Counted from the first letter of the stretch, positions 22,001 to 29,806 are shown. The stretch: DNA of 64,000 bases from Pseudomonas sp. R4-35-07 (GCF_003852235.1 NZ_CP027732.1:124001-188000), one strand, 5' to 3'. The notes: generated by a model from the sequence alone, not told the origin. Program-made: numbers and translations.

Positions 22001-25000
22001 TGGTGATGTTAGTCACCGGCGCACCGTTCTTATCCACAAGGCTGGCGGTGTAGACGATATTGCCGCCTTCGCCGACGGTAGTGGTGGCGGTCAGAACCAC
22101 GTCGACCTTGTCGATGGTGTCGTTGATTGTGGTGGTTGCACCGTTACCTGCAACTTCCAGTTTCTCGAAGTTGCCGCCAGAAGCGTCGGTGATTTTGACG
22201 GTCTGAGTGCTCTTATCGATAAACACGTCATCAGTCGGAGCAGGCACGGTCACGGTGCCGACGGTCTCGCCAGCCTTGATGGTGATGTTCGAACCGTTGT
22301 CGAGTTTCAGCGTGACATCAGTGCCGGCCTTGTTTGAAAGCGTGGCGGTATACGTAATCTGCCCACCTTCGTTGACTGCGGTTGGCGCGGTCAGCGTGAC
22401 GGTAGTGGTGTTGTCGGTACCCGGTGTGTCGGTAACAGTGGTGTTAACCGGAGTAGTACCTGGCACCAGGTTTTCGAAGTGCTCACCGCCAGTGACAGTC
22501 TGAATGGCAGTGGTGACGGTCTGGTCGCCTTTGTAAACATCATCCGGTGCCACGGCGGTGACCGTGCCGCTCGATTGGTTTACCCCGATGGTGATGCTCT
22601 GGCCATTATCCAAAGTGACGGTCAGCGGGTTGGTGATGTTGGTCACCGGCGTACCGTTCTTATCCACAAGGCTGGCGGTGTAGACGATGTTGCCGCCTTC
22701 GCCAACGGTAGGAGTGGCGGTCAGAACTACATCGACCTTGTCGATGGTGTCGTTGATTGTGGTGGTCGCACCATTACCCGCAACTTCCAGTTTCTCGAAG
22801 TTGCCGCCAGAAGCGTCGGTGATTTTGACGGTCTGAGTGCTCTTATCGATAAACACGTCATCGGTCGGAGCAGGAACAGTCACGGTGCCAACGGTATCGC
22901 CGGCTTTGATGGTGATCGAAGAGCCGTTGTCCAGCTTCAGAGTGACGTCACTGCCGGCCTTGTTGCTCAAGGTCGCGGTGTAGGTGATCTGTCCACCTTC
23001 GTTAGCTGCACTTGGCGCAGTCAGGGTTACGGTGGTGGCGTTATCAGTGCCTGGGGTGTCAGTCACAGTTGTAGTGACTTTGTCGGTGCCCGGCACTAGG
23101 TTTTCGAAATGCTCGCCACCGGTCACGCCATTGATAGCGGCGGTGACGGTCTGGTCGCCCTTGTACACATCATCCGGCGCAACAACCGAAACAGAACCGC
23201 TCGATTGGTTTACCCCAATGGTGATGCTCTGACCGTTATCCAGGGTGACGGTCAGCGGGTTGGTGATGTTGGTCACCGGCGTACCGTTCTTATCCACAAG
23301 GCTGGCGGTGTAGACGATGTTGCCGCCTTCGCCAACGGTAGGAGTGGCGGTCAGAACTACATCGACCTTGTCGATGGTGTCGTTGATCGTGGTGGTTGCG
23401 CCATTGCCTGCGACTTCCAGTTTCTCGAAGTTGCCGCCGGAAGCGTCTGTGATCTTGACTGTTTGAGTGCTCTTGTCGATGAACACGTCATCGGTCGGAG
23501 CAGGCACAGTCACGGCGCCGACGGTGTCGCCAGCCTTGATGGTAATGCTCGAACCGTTATCCAACTTCAGGGTGACGTCGCTGCCTGCTTTATTTGAAAG
23601 CGTGGCGGTATACGTAATCTGCCCACCTTCGTTGACTGCGGTTGGCGCAGTCAGCGTGACGGTAGTGGTGTTGTCGGTACCCGGTGTGTCGGTAACAGTG
23701 GTGTTAACCGGAGTAGCACCTGGCACCAGGTTTTCGAAATGCTCGCCACCGGTCACGCCTTTGATAGCAGCGGTGACGGTCTGGTCGCCCTTGTACACAT
23801 CATCCGGAGCCACAACCGAAACAGAACCACTCGACTGGTTCACACCAATGGTGATGCTCTGCCCGTTATCCAGAGTGACGGTCAGCGGATTGGTGATGTT
23901 GCTCACCGCCGCGCCGTTTTTATCCACAAGGGTAGCAGTGTAGACGATGTTGCCACCTTCGCCGATGGTAGTCGTAGCGGTCAGAACTACATCGACCTTG
24001 TCGATGGTGTCGTTGATTGTGGTGGTCGCACCGTTACCTGCAACTTCCAGTTTCTCGAAGTTGCCGCCAGAAGCGTCGGTGATTTTGACGGTCTGGGTAC
24101 TCTTATCGATAAACACATCATCGGTCGGAGCAGGCACTGTCACGGTGCCGACAGTGTCGCCAGCCTTAACAGTGATCGACGAGCCGTTATCCAACTTCAG
24201 GGTGACGTCACTGCCGGCTTTGTTGGAAAGCGTGGCGGTGTAGGTGATCTGCCCACCTTCGTTGACGGCACTTGGCGCGGTCAGCGTAACGGTGGTGGTG
24301 TTATCAGTGCCAGGGGTGTCAGTCACAGTTGTGGTGACTTTATCGGTACCCGGCACCAAGTTTTCGAAGTGCTCGCCACCGGTCACGCCATTGATAGCGG
24401 TGGTGACAGTTTGATCGCCTTTGTAGACATCATCCGGCGCAACAACCGAAACAGAACCGCTCGTTTGGTTTACACCGATGGTAATGCTCTGGCCGTTATC
24501 CAACGTCACGGTCAGCGGGTTGGCGATGTTATTCACCGGCGTACCGTTTTTATCCACAAGGGTAGCGGTGTAGACGATGTTGCCACCTTCGTTGATGGTA
24601 GGAGTGGCGGTCAGAACTACATCGACCTTGTCGATGGTGTCGTTGATCGTGGTGGTCGCACCGTTGCCTGCAACTTCCAGCTTCTCGAAGTTGCCGCCAG
24701 TGGTTTCGGTGATCTGAACGATCTGGGTGCTCTTGTCGATGAACACGTCATCGGTCGGAGCAGGCACGGTCACCGTGCCAACGGTGTCGCCAGCCTTGAT
24801 GGTGATGCTCGAACCGTTGTCCAACTTCAGCGTAACGTCACTGCCCGCTTTATTGGAAAGTGTCGCGGTGTATGTAATCTGACCACCTTCGTTAACTGCA
24901 CTTGGCGCGGTCAGCGTAACGGTGGTGGTGTTATCGGTACCCGGCGTATCGGTTACGGTCGTGTTGACCGGAGCGGTACCCGGCACCAAGTTTTCGAAAT

Positions 25001-28000
25001 GCTCGCCACCGGTCACGTCCTTGATAGCGGCCGTGACGGTTTGGTCGCCCTTATACACGTCGTCTGGAGCTACAACCGAAACAGAACCGCTCGTTTGGTT
25101 TACACCGATGGTAATGCTCTGGCCGTTATCCAACTTCACGGTCAGCGGGTTGGCGATGTTATTCACCGGCGTACCGTTTTTATCCACAAGGGTAGCGGTG
25201 TAGACGATGTTTCCACCTTCGCCGATGGTAGGAGTGGCGGTCAGAACTACATCGACCTTGTCGATGGTGTCGTTGATCGTGGTGGTCGCGCCATTGCCTG
25301 CAACTTCTAGTTTTTCGAAGTTACCGCCAGTGGTCTCGGTGATCTGAACGGTCTGAGTACTCTTATCGATAAACACGTCATCAGTCGGAGCAGGCACGGT
25401 CACGGTGCCAACGGTGTCGCCAGCCTTGATGGTGATGCTCGAACCGTTGTCCAACTTCAGCGTAACGTCACTGCCGGCTTTGTTGGAAAGCGTGGCGGTG
25501 TAGGTGATTTGACCACCTTCACTAACGGCGCTTGGTGCAGTCAACGTAACGGTCGTGGTGTTATCGGTACCCGGCGTATCGGTAACGGTCGTGTTGACCG
25601 GAGCAGTACCCGGCACGAGGTTTTCGAAATGCTCGCCACCGGTCACGCCCTTGATAGCGGCCGTGACGGTCTGGTCGCCCTTGTACACGTCATCCGGTGC
25701 AACAACCGAAACAGAACCACTCGACTGGTTCACACCAATGGTGATGCTCTGGCCGTTATCCAAAGTGACGGTCAGCGGGTTGGTGATGTTGGTCACCGGC
25801 GCGCCGTTTTTATCCACAAGGGTAGCGGTGTAGACGATGTTGCCACCTTCGCCAACGGTAGGAGTGGCGGTCAGGACGACGTCAACTTTGTCGATGGTGT
25901 CGTTAATCGTGGTGGTTGCGCCATTACCCGCAACCTCCAGTTTTTCGAAGTTGCCGCCAGTGGTTTCGGTGATCTGAACGGTCTGAGTGCTCTTATCGAT
26001 GAACACGTCATCGGTAGGTGCAGGCACAGTTACGGTGCCGACGGTGTCGCCAGCCTTGATAGTAATGCTCGAACCGTTATCCAACTTCAGGGTGACGTCG
26101 CTGCCTGCTTTGTTGGAAAGCGTGGCGGTGTAAGTGACCTGGCCACCTTCGTTGACTGCGATTGGCGCGGTCAGTGTGACGGTAGTGGTGTTGTCGGTAC
26201 CCGGTGTGTCGGTAACAGTGGTGTTAACCGGAATAGCACTTGGCACCAGGTTTTCGAAATGCTCGCTCCCGGTCACGCCTTTGATAGCAGCGGTGACGGT
26301 CTGGTCGCCCTTGTACACATCATCCGGAGCCACAACCGAAACAGAACCACTCGATTGGTTTACACCGATGGTGATGCTCTGGCCGTTATCCAAGGTGACG
26401 GTCAGCGGGTTCGTGATGTTGTTCACCGGCGCGCCATTCTTATCCACAAGGCTGGCGGTGTAGACGATATTGCCGCCTTCGCCGACGGTAGGAGTGGCGG
26501 TCAGGACGACGTCAACTTTGTCGATGGTGTCGTTGATCGTGGTGGTCGCACCGTTGCCTGCAACTTCCAGCTTCTCGAAATTACCGCCAGTGGTCTCGGT
26601 GATCTGAACGGTCTGGGTGCTCTTGTCGATGAACACGTCATCGGTCGGAGCAGGCACGGTCACCGTGCCAACGGTGTCGCCAGCCTTGATGGTGATGCTC
26701 GAACCGTTGTCCAGCTTCAGCGTGACGTCACTTCCCGCTTTATTGGAAAGTGTCGCGGTGTATGTAATCTGACCACCTTCGTTAACTGCACTTGGCGCGG
26801 TCAGCGTAACGGTGGTGGTGTTATCGGTACCCGGCGTATCGGTTACGGTCGTGTTGACCGGAGCGGTACCCGGCACCAAGTTTTCGAAATGCTCGCCACC
26901 GGTCACGTCCTTGATAGCGGCCGTGACGGTTTGGTCGCCCTTATACACGTCGTCTGGAGCTACAACCGAAACAGAACCGCTCGATTGGTTCACACCAATG
27001 GTGATGCTCTGCCCGTTATTCAGGGTGACGGTCAGCGGATTGGTGATGTTAGTCACCAGCGCGCCGTTCTTATCCACAAGGCTGGCGGTGTAAACGATGT
27101 TGCCGCCTTCGCCAACGGTAGTCGTAGCGGTCAGAACTACATCGACCTTGTCGATGGTGTCGTTGATTGTCGCCGTCGCACCGTTACCCGCAACTTCCAA
27201 TTTTTCGAAGTTGCCACCAGTAGTCTCGGTGATCTGAACAGTCTGGGTGCTCTTATCGATAAAGACGTCATCGGTAGGTGCAGGCACCGTCACAGTGCCA
27301 ACGGTATCGCCGGCTTTGATGGTGATGCTCGAACCGTTGTCCAACTTCAGCGTGACGTCGCTGCCGGCTTTATTAGAAAGCGTAGCGGTGTAGGTGATCT
27401 GACCACCTTCGTTCGCCTCGGCCGGAGTTGTCAGCGTGACGGTCGTGGTGTCGATGGAGTCGGTAATGGTGGTAACCGCTGGCGTCGTACTAGGCACCAG
27501 GTTTTCAAAGTTGCCGCCGGTTGCGCCAGTAATGGTGGTGCTGATGGTGCTGCCGTTGACGTAGACATCGTTGGCCGGGGTATCGACTACAACGGTGCCC
27601 ACGGACTCGCCGGCCTTGATGGTGATCACCGAGCCATTGCTCAAGGTGACGTTCACCGGCGTCTGCGCCGGGTTGGTCAAGGTCGCGGTGTAAGTAATCT
27701 GGCCGCCTTCGGTCACAGCCGTGTCGGCTGTCAGCGTAACGGCGGTGGTATCGACCGAATCATTGATGGTCGTAACGGCAGGCGTCGTACTCGGCACCAG
27801 GTTTTCAAAGTTGCCGCCGGTTGCACTGGTAATAGTGGTGCTGACAGTCGACCCATTAACGTAGACGTCGTTGGCCGGGGTATCGACTACAACGGTGCCC
27901 GTCGACTCGCCGGCTTTGATGGTAATCACCGAGCCATTGCTCAGGGTCACGTTCACCGGCGTCTGCGCCGGGTTGGTCAAGGTCGCGGTGTAAGTAATCT

Positions 28001-29468
28001 GGCCGCCTTCGGTCACAGCCGTGTCGGCAGTCAGCGTGACGGCGGTGGTATCGACCGAATCAGTGATGGTCGTAACGGCAGGCGTCGTACTCGGCACCAG
28101 GTTTTCAAAGTTGCCGCCGGTCGCGCCCGTAATCGTGGTGCTGACGGTCGAACCGTTAACGTAGACATCGTTTGCCGGGGTATCGACTACAACGGTGCCC
28201 GTCGATTCACCGGCTTTAATGGTAATCACCGAGCCATTGCTCAAGGTGACGTTCACCGGCGTCTGAGCCGGGTTGCTCAGGGTAGCGGTGTAGGTGATCT
28301 GACCCCCTTCGGTCACAGTCGAACCGGCCGTCAGCGTGACAGTGGTGCTATCAACCGAATCGGTAATCGTAGTGACCGCAGGCGTGATGCTCGGCACCAG
28401 GTTTTCAAAGTTGCCGCCGGTTGCGCCGGTAATAGTGGTGCTGACAGTCGACCCATTAACGTAGACGTCGTTGGCCGGAGTATCGACCACGACCGTACCC
28501 GTCGACTCGCCGGCTTTGATAGTGATCACCGAGCCATTGCTCAAAGTGACAGTCACCGGCGTCTGTGCCGGGTTGGTCAAGGTCGCGGTGTAAGTGATCT
28601 GCCCCCCTTCGGTCACGCTCGAACCGGCCGTCAAGGTCACGGTGGTGGTGTCGAGGGTGTCCGTAATCTGCGTCACGGCCGGGTTAGGGTCGAGGGTCAG
28701 CACCAGGTTGTTACCGCCGGTGGTGCCGGTGACGTTGACGCTGATCTGGCTGGCGTCGATGTACGGGCTGTCATTAGGTGCCAGGGGCACGTTGACGGTG
28801 CCGGTCAGTTGGCCGGACGGGATGGTGATCACCGCGCCGTTGGACAGGGTGACAGTCAGGTCGCTGGTGCCGGGCTGGGTCACGGTGGCGGTGTAGGTCA
28901 GCACGCCTCCGGCTTCGGTGATGCTAGGCGTGGCGCTCAGGCTCAGGGTCGCAGGCTGCAGCGCCAAGTTGCCGTTGCCGGTAGAAGCCTGGGCACCCGT
29001 AAAGGTGTTCAGGGTTGACGTGCCCTGGCCGATAGGGGCGGTGGGAAAACCGATCGTCGGGTCGACACGGCCGGCGGTCGCGTCCAGCACTACAAAGCTG
29101 TGGCCCCCGCCTGCGGCGCCGTTACCGGCAGCGGTTGCGCCTGCTGCCGTGGCTTCGAGGTCGGTGGTCGGGTCGGCGCCGGCGGCGATGGCTTGTTGCA
29201 GTTCGGCTACCGATGGCGCGGCCTGTTCGGTGGCGGCGGCCAAGTCGGCAGTGGAGTCCGGCATGTCGGCGCTCCACTGGGTGTCGCGGCCCAGGTCCAG
29301 TGTGCGCCCATCAGCCAGTTCCAGGCTCACCGCGCCCGACAGGCCCGTGTCAATCTGGTCGCCCGCGAACAGGCGATCACCCTCTACCAGGACACGGCGC
29401 GTGCCTTCCGGAGAAATAACGAACACTTGACCAACAATGCTTTTGACGATGGCAACAACATTGCTCAT
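13032..29468 (-). CDS. lapA: LapA, giant cell-surface biofilm adhesin
   Basis: About 5,478 residues. The start is the ATG at 29468 (MSNVVAIVKS) with GGAG 9 nt upstream; the 21-codon upstream extension lacks a ribosome site. Order: N-terminal retention module (1-105), LapG site TAAG at 107-110, four 100-residue repeats (about 270-675), seventeen 210-residue repeats (about 675-4240), a Calx-beta-like domain (about 4240-4350), cadherin-like domains, a PA14-like domain (about 4650-4800), a von Willebrand A domain with the MIDAS motif DSSGSMS near 4976, RTX nonapeptides (about 5250 and 5315-5380; GGNGDDILFG type) and a C-terminal type I secretion signal. It mediates attachment to surfaces. The retention module plugs LapE until LapG cuts it. 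Its exporter genes diverge upstream. No frameshift is visible over 16.4 kb. Confidence 0.96.
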   Translation of the reverse strand: MSNVVAIVKSIVGQVFVISPEGTRRVLVEGDRLFAGDQIDTGLSGAVSLELADGRTLDLGRDTQWSADMPDSTADLAAATEQAAPSVAELQQAIAAGADPTTDLEATAAGATAAGNGAAGGGHSFVVLDATAGRVDPTIGFPTAPIGQGTSTLNTFTGAQASTGNGNLALQPATLSLSATPSITEAGGVLTYTATVTQPGTSDLTVTLSNGAVITIPSGQLTGTVNVPLAPNDSPYIDASQISVNVTGTTGGNNLVLTLDPNPAVTQITDTLDTTTVTLTAGSSVTEGGQITYTATLTNPAQTPVTVTLSNGSVITIKAGESTGTVVVDTPANDVYVNGSTVSTTITGATGGNFENLVPSITPAVTTITDSVDSTTVTLTAGSTVTEGGQITYTATLSNPAQTPVNVTLSNGSVITIKAGESTGTVVVDTPANDVYVNGSTVSTTITGATGGNFENLVPSTTPAVTTITDSVDTTAVTLTADTAVTEGGQITYTATLTNPAQTPVNVTLSNGSVITIKAGESTGTVVVDTPANDVYVNGSTVSTTITSATGGNFENLVPSTTPAVTTINDSVDTTAVTLTADTAVTEGGQITYTATLTNPAQTPVNVTLSNGSVITIKAGESVGTVVVDTPANDVYVNGSTISTTITGATGGNFENLVPSTTPAVTTITDSIDTTTVTLTTPAEANEGGQITYTATLSNKAGSDVTLKLDNGSSITIKAGDTVGTVTVPAPTDDVFIDKSTQTVQITETTGGNFEKLEVAGNGATATINDTIDKVDVVLTATTTVGEGGNIVYTASLVDKNGALVTNITNPLTVTLNNGQSITIGVNQSSGSVSVVAPDDVYKGDQTVTAAIKDVTGGEHFENLVPGTAPVNTTVTDTPGTDNTTTVTLTAPSAVNEGGQITYTATLSNKAGSDVTLKLDNGSSITIKAGDTVGTVTVPAPTDDVFIDKSTQTVQITETTGGNFEKLEVAGNGATTTINDTIDKVDVVLTATPTVGEGGNIVYTASLVDKNGAPVNNITNPLTVTLDNGQSITIGVNQSSGSVSVVAPDDVYKGDQTVTAAIKGVTGSEHFENLVPSAIPVNTTVTDTPGTDNTTTVTLTAPIAVNEGGQVTYTATLSNKAGSDVTLKLDNGSSITIKAGDTVGTVTVPAPTDDVFIDKSTQTVQITETTGGNFEKLEVAGNGATTTINDTIDKVDVVLTATPTVGEGGNIVYTATLVDKNGAPVTNITNPLTVTLDNGQSITIGVNQSSGSVSVVAPDDVYKGDQTVTAAIKGVTGGEHFENLVPGTAPVNTTVTDTPGTDNTTTVTLTAPSAVSEGGQITYTATLSNKAGSDVTLKLDNGSSITIKAGDTVGTVTVPAPTDDVFIDKSTQTVQITETTGGNFEKLEVAGNGATTTINDTIDKVDVVLTATPTIGEGGNIVYTATLVDKNGTPVNNIANPLTVKLDNGQSITIGVNQTSGSVSVVAPDDVYKGDQTVTAAIKDVTGGEHFENLVPGTAPVNTTVTDTPGTDNTTTVTLTAPSAVNEGGQITYTATLSNKAGSDVTLKLDNGSSITIKAGDTVGTVTVPAPTDDVFIDKSTQIVQITETTGGNFEKLEVAGNGATTTINDTIDKVDVVLTATPTINEGGNIVYTATLVDKNGTPVNNIANPLTVTLDNGQSITIGVNQTSGSVSVVAPDDVYKGDQTVTTAINGVTGGEHFENLVPGTDKVTTTVTDTPGTDNTTTVTLTAPSAVNEGGQITYTATLSNKAGSDVTLKLDNGSSITVKAGDTVGTVTVPAPTDDVFIDKSTQTVKITDASGGNFEKLEVAGNGATTTINDTIDKVDVVLTATTTIGEGGNIVYTATLVDKNGAAVSNITNPLTVTLDNGQSITIGVNQSSGSVSVVAPDDVYKGDQTVTAAIKGVTGGEHFENLVPGATPVNTTVTDTPGTDNTTTVTLTAPTAVNEGGQITYTATLSNKAGSDVTLKLDNGSSITIKAGDTVGAVTVPAPTDDVFIDKSTQTVKITDASGGNFEKLEVAGNGATTTINDTIDKVDVVLTATPTVGEGGNIVYTASLVDKNGTPVTNITNPLTVTLDNGQSITIGVNQSSGSVSVVAPDDVYKGDQTVTAAINGVTGGEHFENLVPGTDKVTTTVTDTPGTDNATTVTLTAPSAANEGGQITYTATLSNKAGSDVTLKLDNGSSITIKAGDTVGTVTVPAPTDDVFIDKSTQTVKITDASGGNFEKLEVAGNGATTTINDTIDKVDVVLTATPTVGEGGNIVYTASLVDKNGTPVTNITNPLTVTLDNGQSITIGVNQSSGTVTAVAPDDVYKGDQTVTTAIQTVTGGEHFENLVPGTTPVNTTVTDTPGTDNTTTVTLTAPTAVNEGGQITYTATLSNKAGTDVTLKLDNGSNITIKAGETVGTVTVPAPTDDVFIDKSTQTVKITDASGGNFEKLEVAGNGATTTINDTIDKVDVVLTATTTVGEGGNIVYTASLVDKNGAPVTNITNPLTVTLDNGQSITIGVNQSSGSVSVVAPDDVYKGDQTVITAIKGVTGGEHFENLVPGTDKVTTTVTDTPGTDNTTTVTLTAPSAVNEGGQITYTATLSNKAGSDVTLKLDNGSSITVKAGDTVGTVTVPAPTDDVFVDKSTQTVKITDASGGNFEKLEVAGNGATTTINDTIDKVDVVLTATTTVGEGGNIVYTASLVDKNGAPVTNITNPLTVTLDNGQSITIGVNQSSGSVSVVAPDDVYKGDQTVTTAIKSVTGGEHFENLVPGTAPVNTTVTDTPGTDNTTTVTLTAPSAVSEGGQITYTATLSNKAGSDVTLKLDNGSSITIKAGDTVGTVTVPAPTDDVFIDKSTQTVKITDATGGNFEKLEVAGNGATTTINDTLDKVDVVLTATTTVGEGGNIVYTASLVDKNGAPVTNITNPLTVTLDNGQSITIGVNQSSGTVTTVAPNDVYKGDQTVTAAIKGVTGGEHFENLVPGTTPVNTTVTDTPGTDNTTTVTLTAPSAVNEGGQITYTATLSNKAGSDVTLKLDNGSNITIKAGETVGTVTVPAPTDDVFIDKSTQTVKITDATGGNFEKLEVAGNGATTTINDTIDKVDVVLTANTTVGEGGNIVYTASLVDKSGNAVTNITNPLTVTLDNGKTITIGVNQSSGTVTTVAPNDVYKGDQTVTTAIKGVTGGEHFENLVPGTTAVNTTVTDTPSTADATTVTLTAPSAVNEGGQITYTATLSNKAGSDVTLKLDNGSSITIKAGDTVGTVTVPAPTDDVFIDKSTQTVKITDASGGNFEKLEVAGNGATTTINDTIDKVDVVLTATPTVGEGGSIVYTASLVDKNGTPVNNITNPLTVTLDNGQSITIGVNQSSGSVSVVAPDDVYKGDQTVTTAIKGVTGGEHFENLVPGTTAVNTTVTDTPATADATTVTLTAPSAVNEGGQITYTATLSNKAGSDVTLKLDNGSSITVKAGDTVGTVTVPAPTDDVFIDKSTQTVKITDATGGNFEKLEVAGNGATTTINDTIDKVDVVLTATPTVGEGGNIVYTASLVDKNGAPVSNITNPLTVTLDNGKTITIGVNQSSGTVTSVAPNDVYKGDQTVTTAIKGVTGGEHFENLVPGTTAVNTTVTDTPGTADTTTVTLTAPSAVNEGGQITYTATLSNKAGTDVTLKLDNGSSIIIKAGDTVGTVTLPAPTDDVFIDKSTQTVKITDATGGNFEKLAVAGNGATTTINDTIDKVDVVLTATTTVGEGGNIVYTASLVDKNGAPVSNITNPLTVTLDNGKTITIGVNQSSGTVTSVAPNDVYKGDQTVTTAIKGVTGGEHFENLVPGTTAVNTTVTDTPDTADTTTVTLTAPSAVNEGGQITYTATLSNKAGSDVTLKLDNGSNITIKAGETVGTVTVPAPSDDVFIDKSTQTVKITDATGGNFEKLAVAGNGATTTVNDTIDKVDVVLTATPTVGEGGNIVYTATLVDKNGALVNNTTNPLTVTLDNGKTITIGVNQSSGTVTSVAPNDVYKGDQTVTTAIKGVTGGEHFENLVPGTTAVNTTVTDTPGSTDLTSVTLTAPSAVNEGGQITYTATLSNKAGSDVTLKLDNGSSITIKAGDTVGTVTVPAPSDDVFIDKSTQTVKITDATGGNFEKLAVAGNGATTTINDTIDDVTVVLKATGSVSEGGQIVYTVSLVDKNGAAVTNVGSDLVVKLDNGSTITIGNGKSSNFTTATAPNDAYVGANDVTAKISAVVSGGDKYEHLMVDGSTVVTKVTDVVTNTTLSISGDASVTEGGTAHYTLALSNPAQTDVTVTLKYSGTATDGSDFNGVYTVKIPAGASSVPFDIRTLDDRITEPTEKIVITIDKATGGNFENLVIDKGTVSTDILDNDAPPVIDLDANNSSGASGNDFKTTFTEGTTGPGVSIADTDIKITDPDSTLLTGATVTLTNAQAGDALNLGNSVNGISVSTNNQTGSITLTLSGSATLADYMQRIQNITFTNTSHDPSTTPRTITVAVTDGGNYSNVATTTVNVVAVNDAPVATGGAVTGTEDTALALTWANFGVSDVDSPSASLGVKITDLPVAGKLQYLATDGTTWTNVTSGQTFTKAQIDGGQLRFTPNANESGADGYGGTGIGNKQADYAQFKFQPTDGKDLGTSATVKVDITPVADAPTLGVADNNVNSVGLIKQSWNSLPGLGTNGNGAAPDVLKKAIDGAGTPNSTAVVTNVESTTDVTPGSGGKISGLMYMEAGKNYTFSGVADDSLLINVGGKDVASGLWGTNSGKFSGTFTPAVSGYYSLEIYQANQAGPGSFDVNLSINGGATQNLSTSNVPLYTGIADLTNAGVTVSDLHGSNGDGYYVGYKLNEGLENGSVKLSKITTALTDTDGSETLAVKIGGIPAGSVLTDASGHTFTATKTVGEVNVSGWDLGTLTIKPPTYYSGQFNLTVTSTSTESIGGSASTTAQLPVTVYPAAYNSVTGTSGSDSIIGSDGNDIVVADIGGLNVVQGKNYNIAFMVDSSGSMSTASIDAAKASLTTVFNSLKNSLGANTSGTVNIFLADFDSQVNKSIAINLNAPNALAQLKVVLDSMVSEGGTNYEDVFKTTANFFQSDLASKNTGATNLTYFITDGQPTFYQSGEQTNVTLYGNVKFDDVVTTANYTPGTSVGKYLDNTHYFSIDTSGAAQLQTWNGFWWTAANLGLVRAQGDGTFELSNLDGRGNSTDAATLANSKSAFALLGGLSQVEAIGINSDISLSDLKPYDSDGKPQANIDPKDLANAILGHTEATLPGADSISGGDGNDILFGDLVSFSGVTGEGYNALQAFVAQKAGVAVSAVSTSNVHQYVTEHYADFDVSGAKDGNDTLLGGNGDDILFGQGGNDVLDGGKGNDILLGGTGNDTLMGGQGNDILIGGAGADTFVWKAGDIGNDVIKDFKASEGDRIDLRDLLKGETDSTIDNYLKITTVEGVSTLQVSSEGKLNAAGGLANADVTIKLEGNDWSHTNINSLISGADPTIKIDHTA
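16741..27450 (-). repeat. 17 tandem 630-bp (210-residue) repeats in lapA
   Basis: A marker such as TCGATGGTGTCGTTGAT recurs at 17071, 17701, 18331 and so on to 27151, always exactly 630 bp apart (20851 differs by one base). Each unit contains two related Ig-like halves: one with EGGQITYTATLSNKAG, one with VDVVLTATxTVGEGG. There is no length variation over more than 10 kb. The C-terminal unit is divergent in its second half. The coding function is the extended stalk of LapA. Confidence 0.93.
27451..28650 (-). repeat. Four 300-bp (100-residue) repeats in lapA
   Basis: GGCACCAGGTTTTCAAAG recurs near 27495, 27795, 28095 and 28395, spaced 300 bp. The units (VTEGGQITYTATL, NPAQTPV, ENLVPS) are related to the first half of the 210-residue units but form a separate homogenised family at the N-terminal side of the stalk. 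Confidence 0.9.
29124..29135 (-). other. Second TAAG motif in LapA (residues 112-115)
   Basis: A second TAAG follows the first after a single alanine (TAAGATAAG). It could be an alternative or backup LapG site. Whether it is cut is unknown. Confidence 0.5.
29139..29150 (-). other. LapG cleavage motif TAAG in LapA (residues 107-110)
   Basis: Counting from the chosen start, the tetrapeptide TAAG falls at residues 107-110. This is the position where LapG of P. fluorescens Pf0-1 cuts between the two alanines, which supports both the start choice and a functional LapA-LapG pair. Confidence 0.85.
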
Positions 29469-29564
29469 TAAATATTTCTCCGGCGATCCGTTTCTGATGA
29501 TTTCCATGTGGCCACTAAAGAGTAGGGCCAAACTGGAGGGGGCGTAGTCTAGATAGTTACTGGC

Positions 29565-29578
29565 GTCAAATATTTGGC
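29565..29578 (+). promoter_or_regulatory. FleQ-box-like site 1
   Basis: GTCAAATATTTGGC, a near-perfect palindrome (6 of 7 in each arm) resembling the FleQ consensus GTCaNTAAAtTGAC. It lies about 100 bp upstream of the lapA start. FleQ is a c-di-GMP-responsive regulator known to control lapA in other pseudomonads. Confidence 0.4.
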
Positions 29579-29603
29579 TGGAATTTTTAGTTATCTAGTT
29601 TAT

Positions 29604-29617
29604 GCCAAACTATTGAC
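29604..29617 (-). promoter_or_regulatory. FleQ-box-like site 2
   Basis: Read on the minus strand, GTCAATAGTTTGGC matches the FleQ consensus GTCaNTAAAtTGAC at nearly all defined positions. It lies about 140 bp upstream of lapA and 190 bp upstream of lapE. Confidence 0.45.
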
Positions 29618-29806
29618 CTTATGGCCGCCATCCTAAACAATCGCCTCCGTAATGTCACATTGATATTTATGCGGCGAACCGTCCTACATGTGTGAAGCAG
29701 TTCCGCTTTTTGAACTTTCCGACGTACGGTCATTACGGTAGCCATTATCCGACGCGGCGGCGCCAATCGCTGTGATTTGAGACAAGAAGTCCTGGGGAAT
29801 TTTTTA

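Larger units (their letters stand above)
29469..29806. promoter_or_regulatory. Divergent lapA / lapE promoter region
   Basis: 338 bp without a gene, AT-rich in its middle part (about 29550-29670) and separating divergent lapA and lapEBC. It should hold the promoters of both units. Two FleQ-box-like sequences (29565-29578 and 29604-29617) lie in the half nearer lapA. Confidence 0.7.

Noticed and set aside
16741..28650. CRISPR-like regular repeats
   Set aside because: Period, coding frame and protein similarity show in-frame adhesin repeats; there are no short repeats with unique spacers and no cas genes.
13041..29018. Long plus-strand open frames antisense to lapA (for example 25509-29018, over 1,100 codons)
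   Set aside because: They repeat with the 630-bp period of lapA, lack ribosome sites and family signatures, and result from a stop-free antisense frame of a highly repeated GC-rich gene.
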